DNA of 47,897 nt from an uncultured Clostridia bacterium (GCA_947625665.1 CANQPF010000004.1:1-47897), one strand, 5' to 3'. Counted from the first letter of the stretch, positions 25,944-34,697 are shown. The notes: generated by a model from the sequence alone, not told the origin. A program made the numbers and translations.

Positions 25944-27341
25944 TTATTTTTTACTTTTGGCTTTAGTTGTTTTTGTTGATTTATCAGTTTTACTTTCCTT
26001 TTTGTTAGCACTTGATTTTTTGTCTGTTGACTTTGAACCTTTATTTTCTTTTTTTGGTTCTACTATTTTAGCATTATTAACTATTAATTCTAATGCTTTT
26101 TCAGTTCTTACTCCTAACTCTATGTAATCTTTAATGTTTTTATTTTCTTCAAATTCTTTTACATCTTTTCCATAATTTTTTGCCATTTCTTCTAGCTTTT
26201 TATGAACTTCTTCTTTAGAAGCTTCAATTTTTTCTATTTCTACTATTTTTTCAACTGCTAATCTTGATTTTATTGAATCAAGTGCTTGTGGCTCATATTC
26301 CTTACGAACTTCTTCCATTGTTTTACCCATCATTTGAACATATTGTTCTAGTTTTAATCCTTGATAAGAAAGTCTTTGTTCTAAGTCTTTTATAACATTG
26401 TCTATTTCTGTTTCTATCATTCCTGATGGTATGTCAACTTTCATTCCTTCTACAACAACTTTTATAGCATTGTCTTCTATTTCATACTTAGCTCTTTCTT
26501 CATATTGTTTTTGCTTCTTAGCTTTTATATCTTGTTTCAATTCTTTTAATGTATCAAATTCACTAACATCTTTTGCGAATTCATCATCTAATTTTGGTAA
26601 TTCCTTTTTCTTTATTCCATGCAATTTAACTTTGAAAGTTGCGTCTTTTCCAGCTAAATCTTTTGAAAAATATTCTTCTGGAAATTTAACTTTAATATCT
26701 TTTTCAGTATCAATCTTCATTCCTATAATTTGGTCTTCAAATCCTGGAATAAATTGATTGCTTCCTATTTCTAATTCATGTCCTTCTGCTTTTCCACCTT
26801 CAAATGGTTTTCCATCAACAAATCCTTCAAAATCTATTGTTGTTATATCTCCACTTTCAACAGGTCTATCATCAACTGTAATTATTCTAGCATTATTTTC
26901 TTGCATGTGTCCTAATTCATGTTCAATATCTTCGTCTGTTACAGTATACTCAACTTTTTCTAATTCTATACCTTTATATTTTCCTAACTCTACTTCAGGC
27001 TTAACTTGAACAGTAGCTGTAAATATTAAATCTTTTCCTTTTTCAATTTGAGTTACATCAATATTAGGTCTACTTACTACTTCTAATTTATTTTCTTCTA
27101 CTGCTTTTTGCAATTCAGAAGGTACTACTTCATTAAAAGCATCCTCATAGAAAATTTCTTTTCCATAATATTTTTCTACTATTTGAATTGGCGCTTTTCC
27201 TTTTCTGAATCCTGGTATATTAAAATACTTAGCACTTTTGAAGTACACTTTTTTAATAGCTTCTTCAAATTTGTTTGCTTCTATTGTTATCTCTAATTTT
27301 ACTTCATTTGCATTTTTAGTTTTTTCAACTTTACATTTCAT
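25944..27341 (-). CDS. tig: Trigger factor
   Basis: Trigger factor is the ribosome-bound chaperone and prolyl isomerase that meets nascent chains. The ribosome-binding loop motif is in FNIPGFRKGKAPIQIVEKYYG. The FKBP-type domain (about residues 150-245) includes DITTIDFEGFVDGKPFEGG. A helical C-terminal domain follows. The last 35 or so residues are an unusual low-complexity Lys/Ser/Thr tail (KKENKGSKSTDKKSSANKKE) not found in typical trigger factors. Length is 465 aa. GAAAGGATTG precedes the ATG. Confidence 0.97.
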   Translation of the reverse strand: MKCKVEKTKNANEVKLEITIEANKFEEAIKKVYFKSAKYFNIPGFRKGKAPIQIVEKYYGKEIFYEDAFNEVVPSELQKAVEENKLEVVSRPNIDVTQIEKGKDLIFTATVQVKPEVELGKYKGIELEKVEYTVTDEDIEHELGHMQENNARIITVDDRPVESGDITTIDFEGFVDGKPFEGGKAEGHELEIGSNQFIPGFEDQIIGMKIDTEKDIKVKFPEEYFSKDLAGKDATFKVKLHGIKKKELPKLDDEFAKDVSEFDTLKELKQDIKAKKQKQYEERAKYEIEDNAIKVVVEGMKVDIPSGMIETEIDNVIKDLEQRLSYQGLKLEQYVQMMGKTMEEVRKEYEPQALDSIKSRLAVEKIVEIEKIEASKEEVHKKLEEMAKNYGKDVKEFEENKNIKDYIELGVRTEKALELIVNNAKIVEPKKENKGSKSTDKKSSANKKESKTDKSTKTTKAKSKK

Positions 27342-27380
27342 TATTTTTCAATCCTTTCATTTATTATGTATAGCTTTTAT

Positions 27381-27416
27381 ATTATACCATAAAATTCCTA
27401 TTTTGCAAGGAATTTT
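27381..27416 (-). promoter_or_regulatory. Promoter of tig-clpPX with overlapping inverted repeat
   Basis: Reverse strand: TTGCAA, 16-base spacer, TGGTATAAT (extended -10). An 8-bp inverted repeat AAAATTCC-N10-GGAATTTT (27391-27416) covers the -35 box and spacer, a position suited to repressor binding. It matches neither the CtsR repeat nor CIRCE as I know them. Confidence 0.7.
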
Positions 27417-27501
27417 TATAAAAATACTTGTTTTTTTGTTTTTTTTGTGTTAAACTTATTACTGGACAATTTAATTTAGAGTTATAGGAGGTGCATTAGA
27501 T

Positions 27502-27699
27502 ATGGCAAGTTGTGCAGTTTGCGGTAAAAAAACTCAATATGGAAATCAACTTAGTATTACACGTTCTCATATAAGCAAGAGAACTTCACGTACTGTAAAA
27601 CCTAACTTAAGAAGAGTAAAAGTTGAAGATAATGGAAACTTTAAAAGAATCTATGTATGTGCTAAATGTTTAAAAAATGGTAAAGTTAAAAGAGCATAG
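27502..27699 (+). CDS. rpmB: 50S ribosomal protein L28
   Basis: A 65-aa ribosomal protein with the zinc-binding cysteine pairs CAVC near the N-terminus and CAKC near the C-terminus (the C+ form). SITRSHISKRTSRTVKPNLR is typical. ATAGGAGG lies ten bases before the ATG. It is next to spoVM, as in Bacillus. Confidence 0.97.
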   Translation: MASCAVCGKKTQYGNQLSITRSHISKRTSRTVKPNLRRVKVEDNGNFKRIYVCAKCLKNGKVKRA

Positions 27700-27712
27700 T
27701 TTTCATATATAT

Positions 27713-27769
27713 AAAAGGATAGAAGCAAGATATTGAGTAAATCAATATTTTTCTTCTATCCTTTTTATT
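27713..27769 (+). terminator. Long hairpin terminator after rpmB
   Basis: AAAAGGATAGAAG pairs with CTTCTATCCTTTT (13 bp), with an inner TATTGA/TCAATA stem, then TTTATTTATT. It touches the stop codon of the convergent spoVM gene. Confidence 0.85.
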
Positions 27770-27843
27770 TATTCTTTAATTCCAAATATAAATTTCACAA
27801 ATCCACGTAAAAATTTTGGAACCTTTTTTACAACAATCGTCAT
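27769..27843 (-). CDS. spoVM: Stage V sporulation protein M
   Basis: Only 24 codons, below the ORF-track cut-off: MTIVVKKVPKFLRGFVKFIFGIKE. This follows the Bacillus SpoVM pattern as I know it: short polar start, the KxPKFLxG turn, then an amphipathic helix. SpoVM recognises the convex forespore membrane and anchors the coat ATPase SpoIVA. A perfect AAGGAGGG lies eight bases before the ATG. The neighbours rpmB and, further on, rpe-rsgA-prkC-prpC match the Bacillus order. It implies that this lineage can form endospores, or once could. Confidence 0.88.
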   Translation of the reverse strand: MTIVVKKVPKFLRGFVKFIFGIKE

Positions 27844-27867
27844 ATGTAACCCTCCTTATTTTTCTAT

Positions 27868-28014
27868 TTAACATACAAGCCAGCTTATTCCTATGCTAGC
27901 TAAAGCAACTCCTATTAAAAAAAGCCACCCTGCTACTGGAAGTAATAAAACTAATAAAATTCCAATTCCCAACCCTATACAACATACGCCAAATGTCTTT
28001 TTCAAAATTTTCAA
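27868..28014 (-). CDS. 48-aa hydrophobic membrane protein upstream of spoVM
   Basis: Not in the ORF track. It starts with TTG, eight bases after GGGGAGG, and reads MKILKKTFGVCCIGLGIGIL followed by a second hydrophobic stretch ending GISWLVC. Two membrane helices linked by a Pro-Val-Ala-Gly-Trp turn are likely. It ends 24 bases before spoVM on the same strand, so the two are probably co-transcribed, and a role in sporulation or at the membrane is possible. I do not recognise a family. Confidence 0.7.
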   Translation of the reverse strand: MKILKKTFGVCCIGLGIGILLVLLLPVAGWLFLIGVALASIGISWLVC

Positions 28015-28092
28015 TTTTATTACCTCCCCTTCTCTTATTACATTATATTTTGTAACTTTTTTATTTGTTCCTTTTTATGTATAACAAATATA

Positions 28093-28121
28093 TTGACATC
28101 TATAGTTTTGAATTTTATAAT
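28093..28121 (+). promoter_or_regulatory. Promoter of nth
   Basis: Consensus TTGACA, 17-base spacer, TATAAT, 31 bases before the ATG. Confidence 0.85.
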
Positions 28122-28152
28122 TAAAATAAAATTTTAGAAAGGTATTAATAAT

Positions 28153-28782
28153 ATGAAGAAAAAAGATATAGAAATTTTTATAAAAAATTTAAAAGACGCA
28201 TATCCAGATGCAACTTGTAGTTTAGATTTTTCAACTCCTTTTGAATTGGTAGTGGCTGTTGCCCTTTCTGCTCAATGCACTGATGATAGAGTTAATAAAG
28301 TAACCCCTGCACTTTTCAAAAGATGTCCTACTATAAAGGATTATGCTGAAATTGATTTAAATGAATTAGAAAATCTTATTCATTCTTGTGGTTTCTACAA
28401 AAATAAGGCAAAAAACATTAAATTATGTGCTAAACAAGTACTGGATAACTTTGATGGTGAAGTTCCTTCAAATATGGAAGATTTAATAACTCTTGCAGGA
28501 ATAGGAAGGAAAAGTGCTAATGTTATAAGATTAGAAGTATTTGGCATTGCAACAGGAATTGCTGTCGACACTCATGCTAAAAGAATATCAAACTTACTTG
28601 GTCTATCAAAAGAAAAAGATCCTTTAAAAATTGAACAAGATTTAATTAAGTTTTTCCCTAAAAAATATTTAAAAGATATTAATCACTTATTTGTTTGGCA
28701 CGGTAGAAATTGCTGTATTGCTAGGAAGCCTCAATGTCAGTCCTGCCCTGTTAAACAATTTTGTAATTCTTACAAAAAATAG
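28153..28782 (+). CDS. nth: Endonuclease III
   Basis: A bifunctional DNA glycosylase/AP lyase that removes oxidised pyrimidines. The HhH-GPD region is LITLAGIGRKSANVIRLEVFG, including the catalytic Lys, followed by IAVDTHAKRISN with the catalytic Asp. The [4Fe-4S] cysteines are CIARKPQCQSCPVKQFC (C-x6-C-x2-C-x5-C). Length is 209 aa. It interrupts the otherwise Bacillus-like spoVM to rpe gene order. Confidence 0.97.
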   Translation: MKKKDIEIFIKNLKDAYPDATCSLDFSTPFELVVAVALSAQCTDDRVNKVTPALFKRCPTIKDYAEIDLNELENLIHSCGFYKNKAKNIKLCAKQVLDNFDGEVPSNMEDLITLAGIGRKSANVIRLEVFGIATGIAVDTHAKRISNLLGLSKEKDPLKIEQDLIKFFPKKYLKDINHLFVWHGRNCCIARKPQCQSCPVKQFCNSYKK

Positions 28783-28805
28783 GTTATCTATTTTGTTATT
28801 TTTTA

Positions 28806-28834
28806 TTGACAAATTTTTTATAAAGATATATATT
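28806..28834 (+). promoter_or_regulatory. Promoter of the bactofilin-like gene
   Basis: TTGACA, 17-base spacer, TATATT, about 30 bases before the ATG; GGAGG sits nine bases before the ATG. Confidence 0.75.
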
Positions 28835-28865
28835 TTGTTTATGAGAATTTTTAGGAGGTTGTTTT

Positions 28866-30185
28866 ATGATAAAAAGATATTTAAAATCATTAATTGTACT
28901 AATTATGATGTTTGTATTGACTTTTTCATACGCTTATGTTTTTGCTGAAGAATCAGAACAAGTAAACCCCGAATCAAATCCAGAAATAAATTCTGATTAC
29001 GTTGAAGGTGAATCTGAAACTGAAAATGAAACAATGCCTATAGCTAATGAAGAAGAAAATGTATCATCTGAAGGTAATGAACAAACCACTACAGAAGATA
29101 CTGAACAAGCATTAACACCAGAAGAAAATGCTGGAAACGCTGAAAATCTTGAGAATATCGATGAAGAAACTTCTACAGACACTTCTAACTTAAAATCTTC
29201 AGATATTTATCTAACAGGTGATGAAATTATTATAGATTATCCAATAGATGGTAACCTATATGTAATAGCTAATAAAGTTAATATTAAAGCTGAAGTTGGC
29301 GGAGATGCCTTTATTATAACCAAAGAACTTAATATTGAACAACAAGGTTATATATTTAGCAACTTATTTGTTGTTGCAGATAATGTTAATATAGATAGTG
29401 TTATTTATGACATGTATGCAGTTGCTAAAAATATAAATATAACTTCTAACGGTTCTGTATACAGAGATGCTAGAATAATAGCTTCTAAAGATATATCTAT
29501 TTTAGGAAATATTGGAAGAAATGCCTTTATTGGAGGAAGCTCAAAACTATCACTTACAGATGGATCTTCAGAAGGTTCTATAAACGGTAATTTGACTTAT
29601 TCTACTTCTCAAAATCTTCCAGAAGAAGATTTACGTGCTTATGTTAGTGGAGATATAAGTACTAGAAGAATTTCTCCAAACCCTATGGAAACTGGTAGCA
29701 CTCTACTTACTCATTTAAAATCTTTGGCTAACAAATTATTTTTGATAGCAATTGTTTGGTTAATATGTCTTTGGTTAGCACCTAAATATTTAAAAAATAG
29801 TGGGAAATCATTTATTAATAAACCTGTATCCTCAGTTCTATTAGGTTTATTAGTCATCGTACTTACACCAGTAATTGCAATCATATTGTTAGTATCTAAA
29901 ATAGCTTTAATAGCATCTTTATTACTATTTGCTTTGTTCGGATTGCTATTGGTAGTAGGATCTTCACTATTTTCAATTACACTTGGTAATTTAATTAGTG
30001 ATAAAATAAAGAAAGATTCTAATATAATTAATTTAGTAATGGCTCTTGCTGTTGGTATAGTTGTTTACCTTATTAATTTAATACCGGTATTCGGAACAAT
30101 AGTATCTGTGATAATGGTTATATTAGGTATAGGTTCTATGATTTCTTATTTGGTCAATAACAGAAACCAAACAACTAATGTATAA
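28866..30185 (+). CDS. Membrane protein with extracytoplasmic bactofilin-like beta domain
   Basis: The 439-aa protein starts with a signal peptide (SLIVLIMMFVLTFSYAYVFA). A very acidic Glu/Asn/Thr linker follows (about residues 28-110). Next come repeated short beta segments (GNLYVIANKVNIKAEVGGDAFIITKELNIE and onward to about 250) that resemble the beta-helix of polymer-forming bactofilins. The C-terminal third holds at least four membrane helices. Bactofilins are normally cytoplasmic; here the domain would lie outside, which is unusual but known to me from clostridial proteins. Function is unknown, perhaps envelope organisation. Confidence 0.7.
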   Translation: MIKRYLKSLIVLIMMFVLTFSYAYVFAEESEQVNPESNPEINSDYVEGESETENETMPIANEEENVSSEGNEQTTTEDTEQALTPEENAGNAENLENIDEETSTDTSNLKSSDIYLTGDEIIIDYPIDGNLYVIANKVNIKAEVGGDAFIITKELNIEQQGYIFSNLFVVADNVNIDSVIYDMYAVAKNINITSNGSVYRDARIIASKDISILGNIGRNAFIGGSSKLSLTDGSSEGSINGNLTYSTSQNLPEEDLRAYVSGDISTRRISPNPMETGSTLLTHLKSLANKLFLIAIVWLICLWLAPKYLKNSGKSFINKPVSSVLLGLLVIVLTPVIAIILLVSKIALIASLLLFALFGLLLVVGSSLFSITLGNLISDKIKKDSNIINLVMALAVGIVVYLINLIPVFGTIVSVIMVILGIGSMISYLVNNRNQTTNV

Positions 30186-30210
30186 ATTATAATTTTGCTT
30201 ATTTATACAA

Positions 30211-30246
30211 AAAGAAACCAGCTTACAAAAGTTGGTTTCTTTTAAT
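30211..30246. terminator. Bidirectional terminator between the bactofilin-like gene and rpe
   Basis: AAAGAAACCAGCTT pairs with AAGTTGGTTTCTTT (one G-T pair) around a four-base loop, with T-runs on both strands. It abuts the rpe stop codon. Confidence 0.9.
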
Positions 30247-30901
30247 TTTTTAATTCTTCTATAATAACCTTATAATCTTTTGCTAATAATATTGCTGTTC
30301 CTGCAACTAATATATTTGCACCTGCTTCTTTAACTTTAGGAGCAGTATTTAAATTCACTCCCCCATCAACTTCTATTTCTACTTCAATTTTTTTATCGGT
30401 TATATATTTTTTTAATGTTTTTATTTTGTTGACCATATCAATTAATAATGTTTGTCCACCCTTTCCGGGTTCTACTGTCATAATTAAACATAAATGAATA
30501 TATGGCAAAAATTCATATATTTCCTCGATATTTGTATTTGGTTTAATAGATATTCCTACTCTGCAATGATGTTCTTTTATTAAATTTATCATTTGCATTA
30601 CTTCTTTTTTATCTTTACAGGCTTCATAATGAAATGTTATTATATTAGGTTCAACCGAAGCAAATTCATCAATTGCTTTCTCTACATCTTCTACCATTAA
30701 ATGAACGTCCATAGGCAAATTAGATATACGCTTAATATATGAAGAATATTTAAGCATTTTGTCATAAGTATTTTTTTCTACGAACTTTCCATCCATTACA
30801 TCTATATGGAAATAATCTGTTTTTGAAGCTTCTAGTCCTAGTATTACTTCTGCTTCTTCTCCTTCTTTCATTGAAAGTATTGACGTTGAAATTTCTACCA
30901 C
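30242..30901 (-). CDS. rpe: Ribulose-phosphate 3-epimerase
   Basis: The enzyme interconverts ribulose 5-phosphate and xylulose 5-phosphate in the pentose phosphate pathway. Metal and catalytic motifs are FHIDVMDGKFV, MDVHLMVE, IMTVEPGKGGQ, EIEVDGGVN and the phosphate site LVAGTAIL. Length is 219 aa. Its start overlaps the rsgA end by seven bases, as in the conserved rsgA-rpe pair. Confidence 0.96.
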   Translation of the reverse strand: MVEISTSILSMKEGEEAEVILGLEASKTDYFHIDVMDGKFVEKNTYDKMLKYSSYIKRISNLPMDVHLMVEDVEKAIDEFASVEPNIITFHYEACKDKKEVMQMINLIKEHHCRVGISIKPNTNIEEIYEFLPYIHLCLIMTVEPGKGGQTLLIDMVNKIKTLKKYITDKKIEVEIEVDGGVNLNTAPKVKEAGANILVAGTAILLAKDYKVIIEELKN

Positions 30902-31782
30902 TTTTTTTCCTCTCTTTCTTTTAATTCATTATATATTTTACAAAATCTTTCATATCTCCCTGAATCCACTCTACCTTCTTGCACAGCTTTTTTAATACCG
31001 CAATTAACTTCTTTTATATGTGTGCATCCAACAAATTCACAATTTTCTGCTAAACTCTTAAACTCTACAAAATATTTAAATAATTCCTTTGATTCTATTT
31101 CATTAATATTAAAAGTTGAAAATCCAGGTGTATCTGCAATATAAGTATCTTTATTTATCTCATATAATCTCGTAGCTGTTGTAGTATTCTTTCCTCTTTT
31201 ATTTCTATTACTTATTTCTCCTTCTTCTGTTATTTTTTTGCTAAAAATTGCGTTGATTAAAGTTGACTTTCCTACTCCAGAATTTCCTGCAAAGGCATTT
31301 ATATTTCCATATAACGCCTCTTGTAACTTATCAATTTGTAATCTATTTCTAGCATCTGTTTCTATTACTTTATACCCTATTTTTTTATATACTTCTTTTA
31401 TCTGTTTAAACTGTTCCTTTTTATCTAAATCTGTTTTATTTAATACTATCACAGCATTTATTCCTAGGTACTGTGCAAATGCAAGTTGCTTGTCTAACAT
31501 TAATAAATCTGGTTTAGGATTTTTACTAGATACTACAAATACTAGTTGAGTCAAATTGCTAATTTTAGGTCTTCTTATATATACACTTCTTTCATAAATT
31601 TTATCTATTACTGCTTCTTTTTCATTCTCATCTGTAATTGAAAATTCAACTCTATCTCCTACTACTGGCGATATATCTTCTTTTTTTAATTTTCCTCTAG
31701 CATAGCATGAATATACTTGTTTAAACTCTTCATCTTTTACATGATATAAATTCGATTTGTTTTCAATTATTATCCCTTGCAC
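30895..31782 (-). CDS. rsgA: Ribosome small subunit GTPase RsgA
   Basis: RsgA is a circularly permuted GTPase that checks late maturation of the 30S subunit. It has an N-terminal OB fold, then G4 VLNKTDLDKK before G1 AFAGNSGVGKSTLINAI and G3 ADTPGFSTF, and a C-terminal zinc domain ENCEFVGCTHIKEVNCGIKKAV. I set the start at GTG (31782), because GGAG lies just before it and the true family N-terminus is VQGIIIENKSNLYHV. The ORF-track extension runs through a hairpin. This gives 295 aa. Confidence 0.95.
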   Translation of the reverse strand: MQGIIIENKSNLYHVKDEEFKQVYSCYARGKLKKEDISPVVGDRVEFSITDENEKEAVIDKIYERSVYIRRPKISNLTQLVFVVSSKNPKPDLLMLDKQLAFAQYLGINAVIVLNKTDLDKKEQFKQIKEVYKKIGYKVIETDARNRLQIDKLQEALYGNINAFAGNSGVGKSTLINAIFSKKITEEGEISNRNKRGKNTTTATRLYEINKDTYIADTPGFSTFNINEIESKELFKYFVEFKSLAENCEFVGCTHIKEVNCGIKKAVQEGRVDSGRYERFCKIYNELKEREEKKW

Positions 31783-31811
31783 TTTTTCTCCTTTTTCTTT
31801 TATAATTGGCG

Positions 31812-31859
31812 ATAAAAGTGGCTTTGGCATTTGACTATAATGCCTCTCGCCACTTTTAT
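31812..31859. terminator. Hairpin between prkC and rsgA
   Basis: ATAAAAGTGGC pairs with GCCACTTTTAT (11 bp), and inside GGCAT pairs with ATGCC. On the operon strand no proper T-run follows, so it may only attenuate or process the prkC-rsgA transcript. The forward strand does have TTTTATTTTT. Confidence 0.6.
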
Positions 31860-31882
31860 TTTTAATTAATTTTATCCACTAA

Positions 31883-33874
31883 CTAAAAATCTACACTTTT
31901 TGCTGTACTGAAGTTTACTGATTTTGTCGATGTATTTCTAGTTCCAGACTTATCAGTTGCTGTTAGCGTTAATGTAACAGAACCTTTTCCAGTTATTGTT
32001 CCTGTAAAGTTTTCGGTATTTTTATCAATTCCAGTTCTCTCAAGTAATGTAGAACCTTTATCATCTTTTATTACAATTGTAACCTCTTTTGAAACTTTAT
32101 TTGCTTCTTCTGAATCGTTTTCTTCTGATGTCTGTGTACTATATCCACCTGTTAAAGCTTTTACATTTACTGATACATCTATTGTTTTAGCTTCTTCAAA
32201 TTCATTTACTGTAATTGTTACTTGAGTTCCCTTGTCTACTGTCTTTCCTGCATCTACACTTTGTTTTATTACCTTTCCATTTTCTTTAGAACTATCTTCT
32301 GCTGTTGTTACAGATACTGATAATCCTGCTGCTTCTAAGGCTTGTGTTGCTTCTGCTTGAGTTTTTCCTACTACATTAGGTACTGTTGCTTGTTCAACTC
32401 CTGTACTTACATGGATTTTTACAGTATCACCTGCATCTACCTCTGTATCTGGTGGAGTCTCTTGACTTATTACTTTTCCCTCATCAACCTTTTTACTACT
32501 TTCTTCTATTACTTCTGCTTTTAATTTTGCAACTTCAATAGCTTTAATTGCTTCTTCTTCTGTCATTCCCTCAACATTAGGTACTTTAGTTTTCTCTGTT
32601 CCCAAACTAATTACAACTTTTACTTCTGCACCTTTTTTAACATTATGATATTTTTCTGAATAAGAAGGATCTTGTGAAATTATGTGATCTTTTTCTACAT
32701 CTTTGTTGTACTCTTCTTTATCAACCTTATATTTCAATCCTGCCTCTTCTATCTTAGCCTGAGCCTCTTGTTTTTCTAATCCAACAACATTTGGCATTTC
32801 TACCTCTGGTGGATTAGTAATATGTAAAACTCCTAAAGTTCCTCCTAGGGCAAGAACAAATAGTAATATACATCCGATAAATATACTTAATTTTTTATGG
32901 TTTTGTATAAATCCCTTTAATCCTTTTTGTTTTTGTTTTGGTTTTTCCTGAACTTTTTTACGACCTGCTCTATCCAATTCATCAGTATCTATAACTTGAG
33001 TTTTTGCAGTTTTATCATATTCCAATTCTTCTACAAAATCTCCATCTGGATCTTTTAAACATTCTTCTAAATCTTCTAACATCTCTGTGCTGGATTGATA
33101 ACGTAATTCAGATTCCTTTTTTAAAGCTTTCATAATTATTTGATTAAGAGCATCTGGTACATTTGAATTAATTTCATTTGGAGCTTCTGGCTCTTCCTGC
33201 ATGTGTTTTAAAGCTACTGACACTGGTGTATCTGCATCAAAAGGAACTTTTCCTGTAACCATTTCATATAATACAACACCTAAAGAATACAAATCTGATT
33301 TTGCATCTGTTATTCCTCCTCTAGCATGTTCAGGTGAAAAATAATGTACTGATCCAATAGTTGTTCCAAATGCTGTAATTGTTGAATTTGATACTGCTTT
33401 AGCTATACCAAAATCTGTAACTTTAGCTATACCATCTTCAGTTATAATAATGTTGTGAGGTTTAATGTCTCTATGTATTATATTATTTCTATGCGCCATT
33501 TCTAATGCTGATGCAATTTGAATCGCTACATTAACAGACCATTTCCATGGTAAAGGTCCTTGTTCTTCTATTATTATTTCTTTTAGTGTCTTACCTTTTA
33601 CTAATTCCATTACGATAAAATACAAATTTTTATCTACCCCAACATCATATATAGAAACAATATTAGAATGTGATAGTCTAGCAGCCGACTGTGCTTCTGC
33701 TTCAAATCTTTTTATAAACTCTTCGTCTGTTGTAAATTCATCTCTTAAAATCTTAACAGCAACAAATCTCTTTAAAATCTTGTCTTTTGCTTTATAGACT
33801 GTTGCCATTCCTCCATTCCCTATTTTTTCAATAATTTCATATCGGTTTCCTAATAGTTTCCCCTCTAAACTCAT
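31883..33874 (-). CDS. prkC: PASTA-domain Ser/Thr protein kinase
   Basis: A membrane kinase that senses muropeptides or lipid II and phosphorylates cell-wall, division and germination targets. The kinase domain (about 1-275) has the glycine loop IGNGGMATVYKA, catalytic HRDIKPHNIIITED and DFGIAKAV. One membrane helix (about 333-353, LSIFIGCILLFVLALGGTLG) is followed by three PASTA repeats (starting MPNVVGLEKQEA, VPNVEGMTEEEA and VPNVVGKTQAEA). A Ser/Thr-rich tail of about 100 residues ends the 663-aa protein. It is paired with the phosphatase gene upstream, as in Bacillus. Confidence 0.95.
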   Translation of the reverse strand: MSLEGKLLGNRYEIIEKIGNGGMATVYKAKDKILKRFVAVKILRDEFTTDEEFIKRFEAEAQSAARLSHSNIVSIYDVGVDKNLYFIVMELVKGKTLKEIIIEEQGPLPWKWSVNVAIQIASALEMAHRNNIIHRDIKPHNIIITEDGIAKVTDFGIAKAVSNSTITAFGTTIGSVHYFSPEHARGGITDAKSDLYSLGVVLYEMVTGKVPFDADTPVSVALKHMQEEPEAPNEINSNVPDALNQIIMKALKKESELRYQSSTEMLEDLEECLKDPDGDFVEELEYDKTAKTQVIDTDELDRAGRKKVQEKPKQKQKGLKGFIQNHKKLSIFIGCILLFVLALGGTLGVLHITNPPEVEMPNVVGLEKQEAQAKIEEAGLKYKVDKEEYNKDVEKDHIISQDPSYSEKYHNVKKGAEVKVVISLGTEKTKVPNVEGMTEEEAIKAIEVAKLKAEVIEESSKKVDEGKVISQETPPDTEVDAGDTVKIHVSTGVEQATVPNVVGKTQAEATQALEAAGLSVSVTTAEDSSKENGKVIKQSVDAGKTVDKGTQVTITVNEFEEAKTIDVSVNVKALTGGYSTQTSEENDSEEANKVSKEVTIVIKDDKGSTLLERTGIDKNTENFTGTITGKGSVTLTLTATDKSGTRNTSTKSVNFSTAKSVDF

Positions 33875-33923
33875 ATGATTCCTCTCCTTAAATATGTTTA
33901 ATATAATTTAAGTTTGCTTTACG

Positions 33924-34658
33924 TTATATATTTTTTATAACTACTACAGTGATGTTATCAACTCCTCCATTCTTGTTTGCTTTTTCAACAAGTTCTTTTG
34001 GAGCCCATTCAATATCTTTCTTTACTTCTTGATAAATATCTTCTTGGCTTACCATATTTGTTAAACCATCAGAAGCCATTACTAAAATGTCTTCTTTCAA
34101 AAATCCTTTTACCATAACATCTGGTTCTATAAACGCATTACATCCTAATGCTTTCATTAACATATTTTTTTGTGGATGGTGAATTGCTTCTTCTTGTGTA
34201 ATAGTACCATCTTTTACTAATTTTTGTACATAACTATGATCTTGTGTCAACTTTCTGGTAAATTGTTTTCTGATACGGTATATGCGGCTATCCCCTATAT
34301 GTCCAATATACACTTTATTATTATGTATTAAACATATTTCTAAAGTAGTACCCATTCCTTCTAATTCTTTAATTTCTTTAGATTTTTCATATACTACCAT
34401 ATTTGCATATTCCATGCTACTACCTAAAAGTTGTATAATACTATCTCTATCTTTTGATGTCTGCTCAAAATTATTCTCTATATAACTTTTAGCTGTTTTT
34501 ATTGCAAGTTTACTAGCAATTTCTCCGCCATTATATCCGCCCATTCCATCTGCTAACATAAATAGTTGTATTTTATCTAAAGAATCGGAAATATAATAAG
34601 AATCTTGATTTGAATCTCTTACTTTACCTACATCTGATTTCGCATATGCCTTTATCAT
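33924..34658 (-). CDS. prpC: PP2C-family Ser/Thr protein phosphatase
   Basis: It reverses PrkC phosphorylation. Metal-binding motifs are SDVGKVRDSNQDSYY, MLADGMGGYNGGEIAS, GHIGDSRIYRI, LVMASDGLTNMV and GGVDNITVVVI. Length is 244 aa, normal for the PrpC/Stp group. It is the first gene of prpC-prkC-rsgA-rpe, with AGAGGTG before the ATG. Confidence 0.95.
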   Translation of the reverse strand: MIKAYAKSDVGKVRDSNQDSYYISDSLDKIQLFMLADGMGGYNGGEIASKLAIKTAKSYIENNFEQTSKDRDSIIQLLGSSMEYANMVVYEKSKEIKELEGMGTTLEICLIHNNKVYIGHIGDSRIYRIRKQFTRKLTQDHSYVQKLVKDGTITQEEAIHHPQKNMLMKALGCNAFIEPDVMVKGFLKEDILVMASDGLTNMVSQEDIYQEVKKDIEWAPKELVEKANKNGGVDNITVVVIKNI

Positions 34659-34697
34659 TTTTTCACCTCTTTTCCCATGCTGATATTATTTATATTT

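Noticed and set aside
27381-27416. CtsR box or CIRCE element at tig-clpPX
   Set aside because: The repeat sequence and spacing match neither element.
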